DNA of 34,568 nt. Origin: DASPWV01 sp046727855. GTDB taxonomy: Bacteria; Acidobacteriota; Vicinamibacteria; Vicinamibacterales; UBA2999. Positions within the stretch are counted from its first letter, which is position 1. Each line of letters begins with the position of its first letter. The notes under the pieces are model-generated. The model searched no databases. It saw only the letters and a program-made list of their open reading frames with translations, and had not been told where the DNA came from. The stretch is from contig JBKPDL010000004.1 in NCBI GenBank assembly GCA_046727855.1, positions 1 to 34,568 on the forward strand, in the 5' to 3' direction. Both the position numbers and the translations under genes were made by a program. This document shows, in pieces, positions 8,562-17,040 of this stretch.

Positions 8562-8587
8562 GGAAAAAGGGGTCAGACCCCTTTTCC
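8562..8587. terminator. GGGGTCAGACCCC palindrome, likely bidirectional terminator
   Basis: AAAAGGGGTC (8565-8574) pairs with GACCCCTTTT (8576-8585) around a single base. It lies between the transposase remnant and the convergent permease stop at 8592. The strong stem, with A and T runs at its outer ends, could terminate transcription from both directions. The same core occurs as a dispersed repeat in many bacterial genomes, so it may be a repeat co-opted as a terminator. Confidence 0.6.
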
Positions 8588-8591
8588 CCTT

Positions 8592-11012
8592 CTATTCGGA
8601 GCGCAGTGCCTCGAGCGGGTCAACTCCAACCGCCCGGCGCGTCGGTACGTAGCTCGCGAGCAGAGCCACGACAACGATAAAGACTGATGCGCCGCCAAAC
8701 GTGACGGGATCGGTCGGCGTGATGTTGTAGAGCAACGACCCAATCACATGCGTCACGCCGAAGGATCCGATGAGCCCAAGCACGATGCCGACCGCCGCCA
8801 GCCGCAGGCCCTGACCGACAATCAAGCCGATGACGTCACGACGGTCGGCACCAAGCGCTACGCGCACGCCGATTTCCTGCGTGCGCTGCGAGACGGCATA
8901 TGCCAGCAATCCGTAGACGCCCGTCACCGCGAGCAGCAACGCCACGGCGCCGAACGCGGAGAACATCCACCCGAACAATCCAAACTGCCACGAGCCGAGA
9001 CGCTTCACTTCCTCCATCGATCGCACCGCAAAGAGTGGAAGAGTGGCGTCAAGCCGCCGGATCTCTTCGCGCACGCTCGCCGTAATGCCTGCCGGATCGC
9101 CAGAGGCAACGCGAATCGTGAGGCCGGTATTTGCCGTCGCGGCATACGGGTACGGCACGTAGGCGTTGGCCGGAGCGGCCTCGTCGCCAGGATTGATTTC
9201 GAAATGACGGAAGTCGCGAACGACACCGATGATGGTGAACGAATCGGTGATGGCCGGATCTTTGATGCGGAACTGACGGCCGATCGGATCCTCGTTCGGC
9301 CAGAAGCGCGCCGCCATCGTCTCGTTGATCATCGCCACGGGCTGCCTGGCTTGTCCTTCCGCCGCCGTGAACGTGCGTCCGCGCGCGAGCGAGACATTCA
9401 AGGTCTCGAGCAGGTGCTGCGTGACGCCGGTGAAGCCGAAGAAAGGCTCCTCGCCTGCCGGAAAGGTGCGCCCTTGGATGAGGAGACGCCCGCCACCGCC
9501 GCCTCCGCTGAGCGGAACGAGATTGGACCCGAATGCGGCAGAAACCCCTGGCAGCGATTCGATGCGCCGCACGATCTCGTCGGTTCGCCTCGCGCGCGTG
9601 TCCTCTTGCGCGTACGCGTCGCCGGTCATGTAGAAGCGCAGCGTCATCAGCCGCTCGGAGTCGAAGCCGACATCGGCGTTGCGAAGATTGATGAAGCTGC
9701 GCACGAACAACGACGCGCCAACAAGCAGGATGAGCGACAGGGCGATTTCGCAGACCACGAGGCCGTTGCGCAACCTCGCTCGTGGACCGACGCCGCCAGT
9801 GCCGCGGCCGCCTTCCTTGAGCGCGCTCTGCAGGTTCAAGCTCGCCGTCTGCAGCGCCGGTGCGAGACCAAAGACGATCCCCGTAACAAGGGCAACGGCA
9901 ATGGTGTAAAGCAGCACCGTGGTGTTGATTTCCCAGTCGATCAGATACGGAATGTCGTCCGGCGGGATGGCACGGCGCGTCAGCTCGTTCCCGACATACG
10001 CGATAGCCACACCCGGTGGCACGGCCAGCATCGCCAGCAAGATCGCTTCGGTCAGCAGCTGCCGGGCGATCCGGAGACGTCCCGCACCGATCGCCGCGCG
10101 GATGGAAATCTCGCGCCGGCGCGCCGCGGCACGCGCCAGCAGCAGGTTGGCCACGTTGGCACACGCAATGACCAGGACGAGCGTCACGGCGCCCATCATG
10201 GTCAGGAGTACGAGCCGCACGTCAGCTGGGATGAAAATCTCCTTGATCGGCCGGATGACGGCCGACCATTGATCGTTAGTGGTCGGGTATTCGCGCGCGA
10301 TCCCTGCCGCCACTGCCTTCAATTCTTCGCGCGCCAGGTCGATCGACACGCCCGGGGCGAGTCGCGCCACCGCCATCAAGCTTCGTCGATCGCGCGGCTC
10401 GTCGGTTGCCAGCGGCGCCAGCGGCACCCACATCTTCTGGTTGAGTGGAAACTCGAAATTCGGGGGCATGACGCCGACGAACGTGTGCGGGCGGCCGTTC
10501 ACTGAAACTGAGCGGCCAATCACCGCCGGGTCAGCGCGATAACGCAGTTGCCAGACCTCGTCGCTCAGCAGCACCACGGGTTCGGCACCCGGCCGATCGT
10601 CGTTGGTCACGAAGTCGCGACCGAGCGCCGGCTTCACGCCGAGTAGCGAAAACAAATCCCAGGAAATTGCGGCGCCGTCGTAGCGCTCGGCGTCGCCACG
10701 GTCCGACAACGCGAAGTTGCGCTGCGAAATTCCGGCAATAGTCGTCAACGAGCGGCTGCGCTCCCGCCAATCGCGAAGGTTGGCGTACGAGACGCCAGCG
10801 CGACGAATGCCGCTCTGCGCATTGGCCTCGTTCAACTGCATGATCCGATCGGGATCGTCGAACGGCAGCGGCTCGACCAGCACGCCGTCAACCACACTGA
10901 AAATCATCGTGTTGACGCCGATGGCGAGCGCCAGGCAGATGGTCGCGAGCGCCGCAAAGCCAGGACTGAACCGAAGCGTGCGGACGGCGTAGCGGATGTC
11001 CTGCAGCAGCAC
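8592..11012 (-). CDS. ADOP-type ABC transporter permease 2 (MacB/FtsX fold)
   Basis: Inner-membrane permease of 806 residues. It begins directly with MLLQDIRYAVRTLRFSPGF, the usual opening of this family, followed by a membrane helix and a MacB-like periplasmic core. The first FtsX domain starts near residue 269 (LVIACANVANLLLARAAARR, then ISIRAAIGAG) and the second near residue 679 (GVYGLLAYAVSQRTQEIGVRVALGADR). The C-terminus ends in VDPLEALRSE, also typical. Initiation is at a GTG (11012) with no strong ribosome-binding site, so the start is less certain than in its paralogues. No ATPase gene is nearby. It differs clearly from permeases 1 and 3, so the three are not a recent tandem duplication. 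Confidence 0.92.
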   Translation of the reverse strand: MLLQDIRYAVRTLRFSPGFAALATICLALAIGVNTMIFSVVDGVLVEPLPFDDPDRIMQLNEANAQSGIRRAGVSYANLRDWRERSRSLTTIAGISQRNFALSDRGDAERYDGAAISWDLFSLLGVKPALGRDFVTNDDRPGAEPVVLLSDEVWQLRYRADPAVIGRSVSVNGRPHTFVGVMPPNFEFPLNQKMWVPLAPLATDEPRDRRSLMAVARLAPGVSIDLAREELKAVAAGIAREYPTTNDQWSAVIRPIKEIFIPADVRLVLLTMMGAVTLVLVIACANVANLLLARAAARRREISIRAAIGAGRLRIARQLLTEAILLAMLAVPPGVAIAYVGNELTRRAIPPDDIPYLIDWEINTTVLLYTIAVALVTGIVFGLAPALQTASLNLQSALKEGGRGTGGVGPRARLRNGLVVCEIALSLILLVGASLFVRSFINLRNADVGFDSERLMTLRFYMTGDAYAQEDTRARRTDEIVRRIESLPGVSAAFGSNLVPLSGGGGGGRLLIQGRTFPAGEEPFFGFTGVTQHLLETLNVSLARGRTFTAAEGQARQPVAMINETMAARFWPNEDPIGRQFRIKDPAITDSFTIIGVVRDFRHFEINPGDEAAPANAYVPYPYAATANTGLTIRVASGDPAGITASVREEIRRLDATLPLFAVRSMEEVKRLGSWQFGLFGWMFSAFGAVALLLAVTGVYGLLAYAVSQRTQEIGVRVALGADRRDVIGLIVGQGLRLAAVGIVLGLIGSFGVTHVIGSLLYNITPTDPVTFGGASVFIVVVALLASYVPTRRAVGVDPLEALRSE

Positions 11013-11144
11013 GATGTGATTAGACGGTCCCGCTCTCGTGAAGTTCTGCAGCCGGGGTCAGGTCACGAAACACGAGCGCGCCCGCCCGAGTTGCGTTCGT
11101 CTTGCGTAATCTCACCCCGCCATCGCGCAATTCAACCCCCTCAA

Positions 11145-11252
11145 TTCACTCGAGTCGACAATCGCGGCGCCGTGCGGGATGCCGCGTTTTGCGGCCCGGT
11201 AGCGGCATCGTGCGAGCTTTCTGGCGCCGTTGGCGTTGTCAACTCGAGTGAA
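11145..11252. repeat. 108-bp imperfect palindrome between genes
   Basis: TTCACTCGAGTCGACAA (11145-11161) is matched by the inverted TTGTCAACTCGAGTGAA (11236-11252), 16 of 17 bases, and the interior continues with GATGCCGC/GCGGCATC and GGCGCC pairing around a loop near 11186-11200. The one outer mismatch would be a G-U pair in minus-strand RNA. It lies just after the stop of the minus-strand gene at 11261 and upstream of ADOP permease 2, so it may act as a terminator or leader structure, or be a MITE-like repeat. Confidence 0.75.
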
Positions 11253-11260
11253 CTCTGAGC

Positions 11261-11953
11261 TTATTTCTCGGCGAAGCAATAGAAATAGCCGTTGCCGCCA
11301 GTAGCCACGAGATTCGCCTGGCTGCACCCGCGGCTCGGATGAGCCGAGTTCCACGACGTGTTGCCTCCACCAGTGCGATCGTGATGGCCGACCTGGACGC
11401 TGCCGGTTCCGTCAGCGTTGCTCGTGTAGTTCGCGCACGTATGATCGGCCGACTCGGTGAACGCGCGGCCGGCGGTCGTGGATCCCGTCAGGATGTCGTG
11501 CTGATTCGGCGTCGAACCGACGCCGTTGACCTGTTCACCTTTCTCAGTCAGCGCGGTGGCGCGCGTCAGGTTGTTGCCGAGCTGCGCGGCCTCCACTGTG
11601 TCGCCATGCAGATGCGCGAGATCGCGCGCGACGACCTGCCCTTTCGCGTTGGCCCACGGGCCGGCGCCGATCCGATCGCGCGCATTAACGGCGCTGGCGC
11701 CCTGCGTGCTCAGATAAGCGCGCCACGTGCGACTGCCCGCGCCCGCCGCGGCGGCAAGCTGCTGGCAATGCGCGTCCGCGCCGGCAAGCCCGCCGAGGTT
11801 GGCGCCATCCTTCGGCGCGCTCGTGATGAAGAACCCCATCGGCTGCGGAGGGGTCGTTGGCTGACCGCCGCGCCCGGCTGGTGTTTGCTCGAATGCGATC
11901 AGTGGTAACACCGCCAGCACCGTCAGGCCGATAAGACAAGACACCCTGGTCAT
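11261..11953 (-). CDS. Secreted DUF1554/lectin-like protein
   Basis: Exported protein of 230 residues. The ATG at 11953 is favoured because AAAGGAG lies 6 nt upstream; a second ATG at 11957-11959 touches that site. A signal peptide is followed by a short Gly/Gln/Pro linker. The main domain opens with GFFITSAPKDGANLGGLAGAD, then AHCQQLAAAAGAGSRTWRAYLS and an RDRIGAGPWANAKG segment. It ends with a Cys-containing YFYCFAEK. This pattern resembles DUF1554-type extracellular domains related to C-type lectin or collagenase-NC folds. Conserved cysteines near the start and end could form disulfides. The ligand is unknown. A 108-bp palindrome follows the stop. Confidence 0.75.
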   Translation of the reverse strand: MTRVSCLIGLTVLAVLPLIAFEQTPAGRGGQPTTPPQPMGFFITSAPKDGANLGGLAGADAHCQQLAAAAGAGSRTWRAYLSTQGASAVNARDRIGAGPWANAKGQVVARDLAHLHGDTVEAAQLGNNLTRATALTEKGEQVNGVGSTPNQHDILTGSTTAGRAFTESADHTCANYTSNADGTGSVQVGHHDRTGGGNTSWNSAHPSRGCSQANLVATGGNGYFYCFAEK

Positions 11954-12078
11954 AGCCATCTCCTTTGTTCACGCCATCGAGGCAACTTTGAACCTGAGCC
12001 TTAAACTTACGCTGGCCGCAGAGTATGTGATGTCAGGACGCCGCTCTGCAAGCTGAGGCCGCGGTGCGGCTTGTGCCG

Positions 12079-12624
12079 TCAACGCGACGCGCGGCGCCGC
12101 CACTCATCGCGAGATTGCCCCCAGATGTCTACCGCGACGTCCTGAAAGGGCGGCGGCAGTAACCCCTCGCCGAGCTTTCGCGAACCGAGCCTGCGCGCCA
12201 CGGCTTGCGATGCGAGGTTCGCCGGGTCGATACAGTGAATGACGCGCGACCAGCCGAGATGATCGAAGGCCCAATCGATCGCGGCGGCAGCGCCTTCAGT
12301 CGCGTAGCCACGCCCCCAGCACTCGCGCACGATCGCCCATCCTACTTCGGTTCCCGGCCAGCCTTCCGGCATCCACGGCCCAAGACGGCCCACCCAGCGC
12401 CCGCTCGATTTCTCAATCACCGAGAACATCGCAAATCCCTGCGCGTGCCACGCACCGATCATCGTCATCAGCGCGCGCCAACTCACCTCGCGCGGCATCA
12501 CGCCGCCGATGAATCGCGCCGTCTCTTCATCGGCCATCATCTCAGCCCACGCATCGAAATCCTGGGCACACGGCAGACGCAGCAGCAGACGAGGAGTTTC
12601 AATTTGCAGCCGATCGAGGGTCAC
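12079..12624 (-). CDS. GNAT N-acetyltransferase (RimJ/RimL-like)
   Basis: Cytoplasmic acetyltransferase of 181 residues, full length for the family. It opens with IETPRLLLRLPCAQDFDAW, the standard start of the RimJ/RimL-type GNAT group. The acetyl-CoA pyrophosphate-binding segment is ECWGRGYATEGAAAA (about residues 106-120), the Q/RxxGxG/A-like motif, followed by HCIDPANLASQAVARRLG. These features indicate transfer of an acetyl group from acetyl-CoA to an amine; the acceptor may be a protein N-terminus or a small molecule. It starts at a GTG (12624). It is separated from neighbours on both sides and appears to be a single-gene unit. Confidence 0.9.
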   Translation of the reverse strand: MTLDRLQIETPRLLLRLPCAQDFDAWAEMMADEETARFIGGVMPREVSWRALMTMIGAWHAQGFAMFSVIEKSSGRWVGRLGPWMPEGWPGTEVGWAIVRECWGRGYATEGAAAAIDWAFDHLGWSRVIHCIDPANLASQAVARRLGSRKLGEGLLPPPFQDVAVDIWGQSRDEWRRRASR

Positions 12625-12944
12625 GGGAACGAATGTTACCGCGACGATGGGCTAGACGCGCCTCGCGCGGCGAGCCGGCGAACGTCACCACGATGTGAGC
12701 GCTGCGCAAAGTCATTGAGTGGACGCGTTGCGTTTGTGTCGTGAACTCACCTCTGAGAGGCATGGGCGGCCGTTCAGATAGCAAACGCCAGACCACGCAC
12801 GCAAGACACGGGAAATAGCGTGAAATGGCTGACAGGTTCGACGTGATTGTGATTGCCGCACGCGCTCGATGAGGCATCTTGAAGCGCGGTCGGCCGCAGA
12901 TCTTACGCGACTGTAATGAGCAGCGCCAGATTTCGGCGCGTTGC
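12625..12944. other. Intergenic gap without a clear gene
   Basis: No gene is supported in these 320 bp. A 15-codon plus-strand frame at 12825-12872 starts with MADRFDVIVIA, reminiscent of the beginning of FAD/NAD-binding flavoproteins, and stops at once. It may be a relic of a deleted gene or chance. Confidence 0.4.
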
Positions 12945-13613
12945 TCAACCCGCGGTCCGTGAAACCTTCAGGATTTTGATCGGCGGCATGAGCCGCTGCG
13001 CTTCCGTGTTGGTGGTTCGATCGTCGGACGAAGGCGCCATCTGTATTTTTCTGACCACGTCCGTGCCGGAGATGACGCGGCCAAACGCGGCGAAGCCCTG
13101 GCCGTCTGGATTCCGGTTTCCACCGAAATCAAGCGACGGTTGATCGTTGATGCAGATGAACCAACCGGATGTCGCGCTGTCGGGCGCACCACGCGCCATT
13201 GAGATGACACCATCCTTGTGCAGGATGGCGGTCCTGTTGGTTCGTTCGAGTGCGATCGGCGGAAACCCGTCTTTTGCCTTGTCCGGATTCACACCGGCTT
13301 GGATCACCTCGATCTTCACCGTGCTCTCCGGCTGGTTGTCCAACCTGACCGTCCGATGCCAGCTTCCGCCGTCGTAGTGACGTGCGTCGACGTACTTCAG
13401 AAAGTTCGCCGACGTCACCGGCGCGCGCTTGGTATCGACTTCGACAACGATGTCGCCGAGTTCGGTTTCGACACGAACACGAACCCCGTCCGCGCCGGCC
13501 GCGGACGGTTTGCTTTGTTCCTGCATGCTCGCCGGCGCCGACAGGACGACGGCGAACATGAGGAGCGGCGCGACAGACATGGGTCGGATCATAACCGCCG
13601 ATATTCGTGCCAT
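12945..13613 (-). CDS. Secreted cyclophilin-type peptidyl-prolyl isomerase
   Basis: Peptidyl-prolyl cis-trans isomerase of 222 residues with a signal peptide (hydrophobic core APLLMFAVVLSAP). The cyclophilin domain begins at about residue 45 with VETELGDIVVEVDTKRAPVTSANFL. Catalytic-loop residues are seen in SWHRTVR (Arg after the conserved His), and the fold's later motifs in ISMARGAPDSATSGWFICI and FAAFGRVISGTDVV. It probably assists folding in the periplasm. The first ATG (13613) overlaps the upstream receptor stop by one base (TGATG), suggesting translational coupling. An in-frame ATG at 13592 would start immediately at the signal peptide. A short insertion after the HRTV motif (about residues 88-105) is common in secreted acidobacterial members. 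Confidence 0.92.
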   Translation of the reverse strand: MARISAVMIRPMSVAPLLMFAVVLSAPASMQEQSKPSAAGADGVRVRVETELGDIVVEVDTKRAPVTSANFLKYVDARHYDGGSWHRTVRLDNQPESTVKIEVIQAGVNPDKAKDGFPPIALERTNRTAILHKDGVISMARGAPDSATSGWFICINDQPSLDFGGNRNPDGQGFAAFGRVISGTDVVRKIQMAPSSDDRTTNTEAQRLMPPIKILKVSRTAG

Positions 13614-16393
13614 CAGAATCGATACGTCGTCGCAAACTGGAACTGCCGCCCGGGAAAGACGTTCGCGCCTCCCGAGTGTTCACCGAAAAGCGAGTGGCCG
13701 ACGGTGTTGAAATAACCACCCGCGAGCAGGTTTTGATTATTGAAGGCGTTGAACACATCCGCCCGAACCTCGAGGTGATCGGATCCGATGTCGAAGACCC
13801 GCGCGAGCGTGATATCGGCATAGTTGATGAACTTGCCGCGTTCGGTGTTGCGCGCGCCGGGTCGGCTGAATTGGCACCCGCGGCTGCTGCATCCGCCGGT
13901 GAGTCCGCCGCCGGTTGGGTCGCCGGCGTAACGGATCGAGTACGGACTTCCGCTCTGGTGATGCGACACCGAGCTGAGACGCCAACCGCTCAGCACCGGA
14001 CCCGAACCCGGCAGGCTCCACGACAGGTTTGTCACGAGATTATGCGGCGTGTCGGCGCCAGTCGGTCCGCGATCGAGCTCGGGATCCGAGCTGTCTTCAG
14101 GCGAGAACCAGTGATTGAGACGATCCTCCGATTTCGACAGGGTGTACGAAGCGCCTAAGATCAGCGGCGCAGTGCGATGCTGCAGCGAGAAGCGAATGCC
14201 CTGGTACCACGAGCGCCCCTCGTTGGTGAGCAGGTCCATGCGCCGGAACCCGTTTGGCACCGGCAGAATTGGACGCGTCGCATCGGCCTGCGCCTGCGTC
14301 CGGATGGTCGCATTCGGGTTGGGTGCGAGCGCGGCATTCAGCACGTCTTTCGGAATCGGCTGTGCCTGATTCATGTCGAGGAAGCCGTGCTTGACGCCGC
14401 GGTTGACGTTGGCGTCAACCGCCATGCTCGTTCGCGCACCGAGCTGATGCTGGACACCGATATGTGCTGTCCACGCGTGCTCGTTCTCGAGATCGGGTGA
14501 GATCTCCTGGATATCGCGCGGCGGCAACACCGCGCCAGGTGGAAACGCGGGCAGCGCGTTCGGATAAACGGGGAACAGCGGATCGCTTGGAGTCAGCGAC
14601 ACCGTCACCTGTCCATGGCGTCCGCCGACGCCGCCCTTGACGATGGTGAAGATCGCGTATTGCTGCGTAAATCGTCCGAAGCCGCCGCGGATCGCCCACC
14701 GCTGATCCCCCTTCGGATCCCACGCGAAGCCAATGCGCGGATCGACGTTGTTCATGTCGGTCCCCGCGGGCCAGTCGGGGATGTCCTTGACAATCTCGAC
14801 GTCGTAGCGCAGGCCGAGATTCAGGGTCAGGTTGCTGTGGACGCGCCAGTCGTCCTGGAAGAACCCGGCGATCACATAGGCCTTGGGGAACATCAAAGCC
14901 GCTTCGGGCACGAGCGCGAACGACTGCTGGAACTGGAAGGGCGTCGGTGCGACCGCAGGAGAACCGCTGAATCGGTAGACACCGTTTTGCAGCGGCTGAT
15001 AGAGCTGCTTGGTCACGTCGTAGGTAAACGACGCGCCGGTCTTCATCGAGTGGTTCCCCTTCCAAAGCGACACCGTGTCCGAGATGTCGTAGGTCTCCTC
15101 CGGCAGCACGCCCCATGTGCCGAAGTCGTAGCCGCCGGTCGTAGAGTAGCCAGTACGCTGAATGGAGACGCAGTTGCACTTCGCGGCGCGCTTGTCGGTA
15201 TAGCGCGAATACTGTCCGCGCACTTCGTTCAGGAAGCGATCGGAAACGACCGTGAGGAAGTTGCCGTGCACCGTATCGACGTTGTTGTCCCAGAGGAAGC
15301 CGGTGCCCGGAAGCTGCAGTCCGCCGATCTCGTTGTCTTTCTTCCAGCGGACCATGTTGTAGCGCACTCCGAGTGAGTTTTTTGGCGAGAAGCGGAGGTC
15401 GCCTTTGAAGTGCCCCTGGTGTTCGTCGGCCGGCGTCGGCACGACGAGACCGTATGCCTCCACCGCGGTGACCCCCACCTGGCTGCGCTCGCGGCGCCGC
15501 TCGTAGCTGCCGAAGTAAAACGCCTTATCGCGAATGAACGGTCCGCCAACAGTGGCGCCAAACTGCTGCTGGTTGTAGGGCGTCTTTACCGGAGTAAGCG
15601 GAGGACGTGCGTCCCAATCACCGGGCCGCACCATGATAAACGCCGACCCGCCGAGATCGTTGGTGCCGCTCTTGGTGATCATGCTGGCCACGCCCGCCGA
15701 GTGGCCGCCGAACTCGGCCGAAAACTGATTGGTGATCAGTTGCACTTCCTTGACCGTCTCGATCGCGAATCCGCTCGACCCGAGCTGCGGCGCGCGCTGC
15801 AGCGTCAGCCACTTCGAGTGGTTGTTGGTGCCATCGACGTAGGTGCCGAAATTCCACACTTCCTGTCCGCCCACGTTGACGGCATTCGATCCAGTGCCGG
15901 CGGCCACGACGTTGGAGTCGAGCGTCAGAAGACGGAAGTAGTTGCGCTCCTTCACCGGCAGCTTTTCGAATGAGGTTTGATCGATCGTGCTCGACACTTC
16001 CGACGACGTCGTTTGCACGGTTGGTGCATCGCCTGAAACGGTGATCGTCTCCTGCACCGTCGAGAGCTTGAGCGAAATGTTGAGCACCACGTTTTGACCG
16101 GCATTGAAGCGCAGGTTCTCGCGAACCTCGCTGGCAAACCCGGCGAGCTCGACCTGCAGCCGGTAGACGCCCTCAGGCGGAAGCGCTCGCGCGACGAATC
16201 GACCGTTGAGGTCGGTTGTGACCGTCCGCGTGAGTCCGGTGGAAACGTTGTGGATGGTTACCGATGCGCCGGGCAACACGGCTTGCTGCGCGTCGACGAC
16301 CGTGCCTTCGAGAGCGAACGTCGGATTCTGGGCCAGGGCTGATTCGAAGCAACCAGCGAGGAGAATCAATGCGAGAGCGAGAACGTACCGCAT
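13613..16393 (-). CDS. TonB-dependent receptor with carboxypeptidase-regulatory-like domain
   Basis: Outer-membrane receptor of 926 residues. The ATG at 16393 has GGAGG 5 nt upstream and begins a signal peptide ending in SALAQ. Residues about 25-105 form a carboxypeptidase-regulatory-like beta domain (LEGTVVDAQQAVLPGASVTI ... TDLNGRFVARALPPEGVYRL). A plug follows (SVEN-like region TSFEKLPVKERNYFRLLTL, ETVKEVQLITNQFSAEFGG, ITKSGTNDLGG). The rest is a long 22-strand-type barrel ending in FATTYRF. This is the common OmpA-related TonB receptor type of Acidobacteriota; no SusD partner is present. It probably imports a large or complexed substrate with TonB energy. The downstream cyclophilin overlaps it by one base and may help fold the barrel. 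Confidence 0.93.
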   Translation of the reverse strand: MRYVLALALILLAGCFESALAQNPTFALEGTVVDAQQAVLPGASVTIHNVSTGLTRTVTTDLNGRFVARALPPEGVYRLQVELAGFASEVRENLRFNAGQNVVLNISLKLSTVQETITVSGDAPTVQTTSSEVSSTIDQTSFEKLPVKERNYFRLLTLDSNVVAAGTGSNAVNVGGQEVWNFGTYVDGTNNHSKWLTLQRAPQLGSSGFAIETVKEVQLITNQFSAEFGGHSAGVASMITKSGTNDLGGSAFIMVRPGDWDARPPLTPVKTPYNQQQFGATVGGPFIRDKAFYFGSYERRRERSQVGVTAVEAYGLVVPTPADEHQGHFKGDLRFSPKNSLGVRYNMVRWKKDNEIGGLQLPGTGFLWDNNVDTVHGNFLTVVSDRFLNEVRGQYSRYTDKRAAKCNCVSIQRTGYSTTGGYDFGTWGVLPEETYDISDTVSLWKGNHSMKTGASFTYDVTKQLYQPLQNGVYRFSGSPAVAPTPFQFQQSFALVPEAALMFPKAYVIAGFFQDDWRVHSNLTLNLGLRYDVEIVKDIPDWPAGTDMNNVDPRIGFAWDPKGDQRWAIRGGFGRFTQQYAIFTIVKGGVGGRHGQVTVSLTPSDPLFPVYPNALPAFPPGAVLPPRDIQEISPDLENEHAWTAHIGVQHQLGARTSMAVDANVNRGVKHGFLDMNQAQPIPKDVLNAALAPNPNATIRTQAQADATRPILPVPNGFRRMDLLTNEGRSWYQGIRFSLQHRTAPLILGASYTLSKSEDRLNHWFSPEDSSDPELDRGPTGADTPHNLVTNLSWSLPGSGPVLSGWRLSSVSHHQSGSPYSIRYAGDPTGGGLTGGCSSRGCQFSRPGARNTERGKFINYADITLARVFDIGSDHLEVRADVFNAFNNQNLLAGGYFNTVGHSLFGEHSGGANVFPGRQFQFATTYRF

Positions 16394-17040
16394 GGCGCCC
16401 TCCGGAATATCACTTGCAGACACTGCCGCCAGTTACAAGAGTTTCGCGGTGTCGCGCATCGTATCAGATTGAGACTTGGAGACCTGCGCAGTCGTTAGCG
16501 CGGACGTGTCCGAGCTGGGACAAGACGAGGGCCGGATCGCAGCGCCACAGAAGGCGACGAGATCGTACGAGGCAACGCGCGCCGAAATTCACTCATCAGC
16601 CTGCTGGACGAAAACGTTTGCACGTTCCCGATTTCGAAGCCGCCCCTGCACTCGTGCGATAAACCGTCTCACATGAGCGTCGGCGGAAACGCTTGCGCGT
16701 CTCCACTGACGATCACGCTCGGCGCTTTACCGCTCGAGAACCGTCGCGTGCTTCTTTCCCGCGAATGTGTGCATCTTCGGTTCGCGCTCTGCGGTGCATC
16801 TTCTTGCGAAGATGCACCGCATCACGCGAACGAATGTACTCGCATTCCCGAACCAACAATGCTGACTCGTGCCTTCCGGCGCGCGCAGCGTTGCCGAATG
16901 TAGTGTTGTGATCGCGTGCTGTCAAGCACGATCATGCACGCGTCGCAATTTTTTTTTCGGCAGCGTGCAGCGCCTTGATATGGTCACTTCCCCTAATGCA
17001 GGACGCGCGATCACAGCAATCCAGATCTCGACGCGCGGCA
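16394..17040. other. 647-bp gap with long palindrome and T-run
   Basis: No gene is supported between the receptor start and the amidohydrolase stop, both on the minus strand. The gap contains the palindrome at 16761-16850, a smaller hairpin (CGTGCT/AGCACG around GTCA) near 16915-16930, and a run of nine T at about 16949-16957. It is a candidate long 5' regulatory leader of the receptor or an unannotated small RNA, but no promoter is evident. Confidence 0.5.
16761..16850. repeat. 90-nt palindrome with 13-bp perfect stem
   Basis: GCGGTGCATCTTC (16791-16803) pairs perfectly with GAAGATGCACCGC (16808-16820) across a TTGC loop. A second segment GTTCGCG/CGCGAAC (16780-16786 with 16825-16831) and a looser outer stem (GAATG/CATTC) extend it to about 90 nt. 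TGCATCTTC also occurs as a direct repeat in the left arm. It lies in the gap upstream of the TonB receptor and could be a terminator for the gene above, a leader structure or a mobile repeat. Confidence 0.8.

Noticed and set aside
8748..10505. 585-codon plus-strand frame opposite ADOP permease 2
   Set aside because: It is the antisense shadow of a high-GC gene: Arg/His-rich with no domain, and the opposite frame is an unmistakable permease.
12825..12872. MADRFDVIVIA peptide resembling a flavoprotein start
   Set aside because: Only 15 codons with an immediate stop and lacking the GxGxxG motif; could be chance, so kept only as a note.
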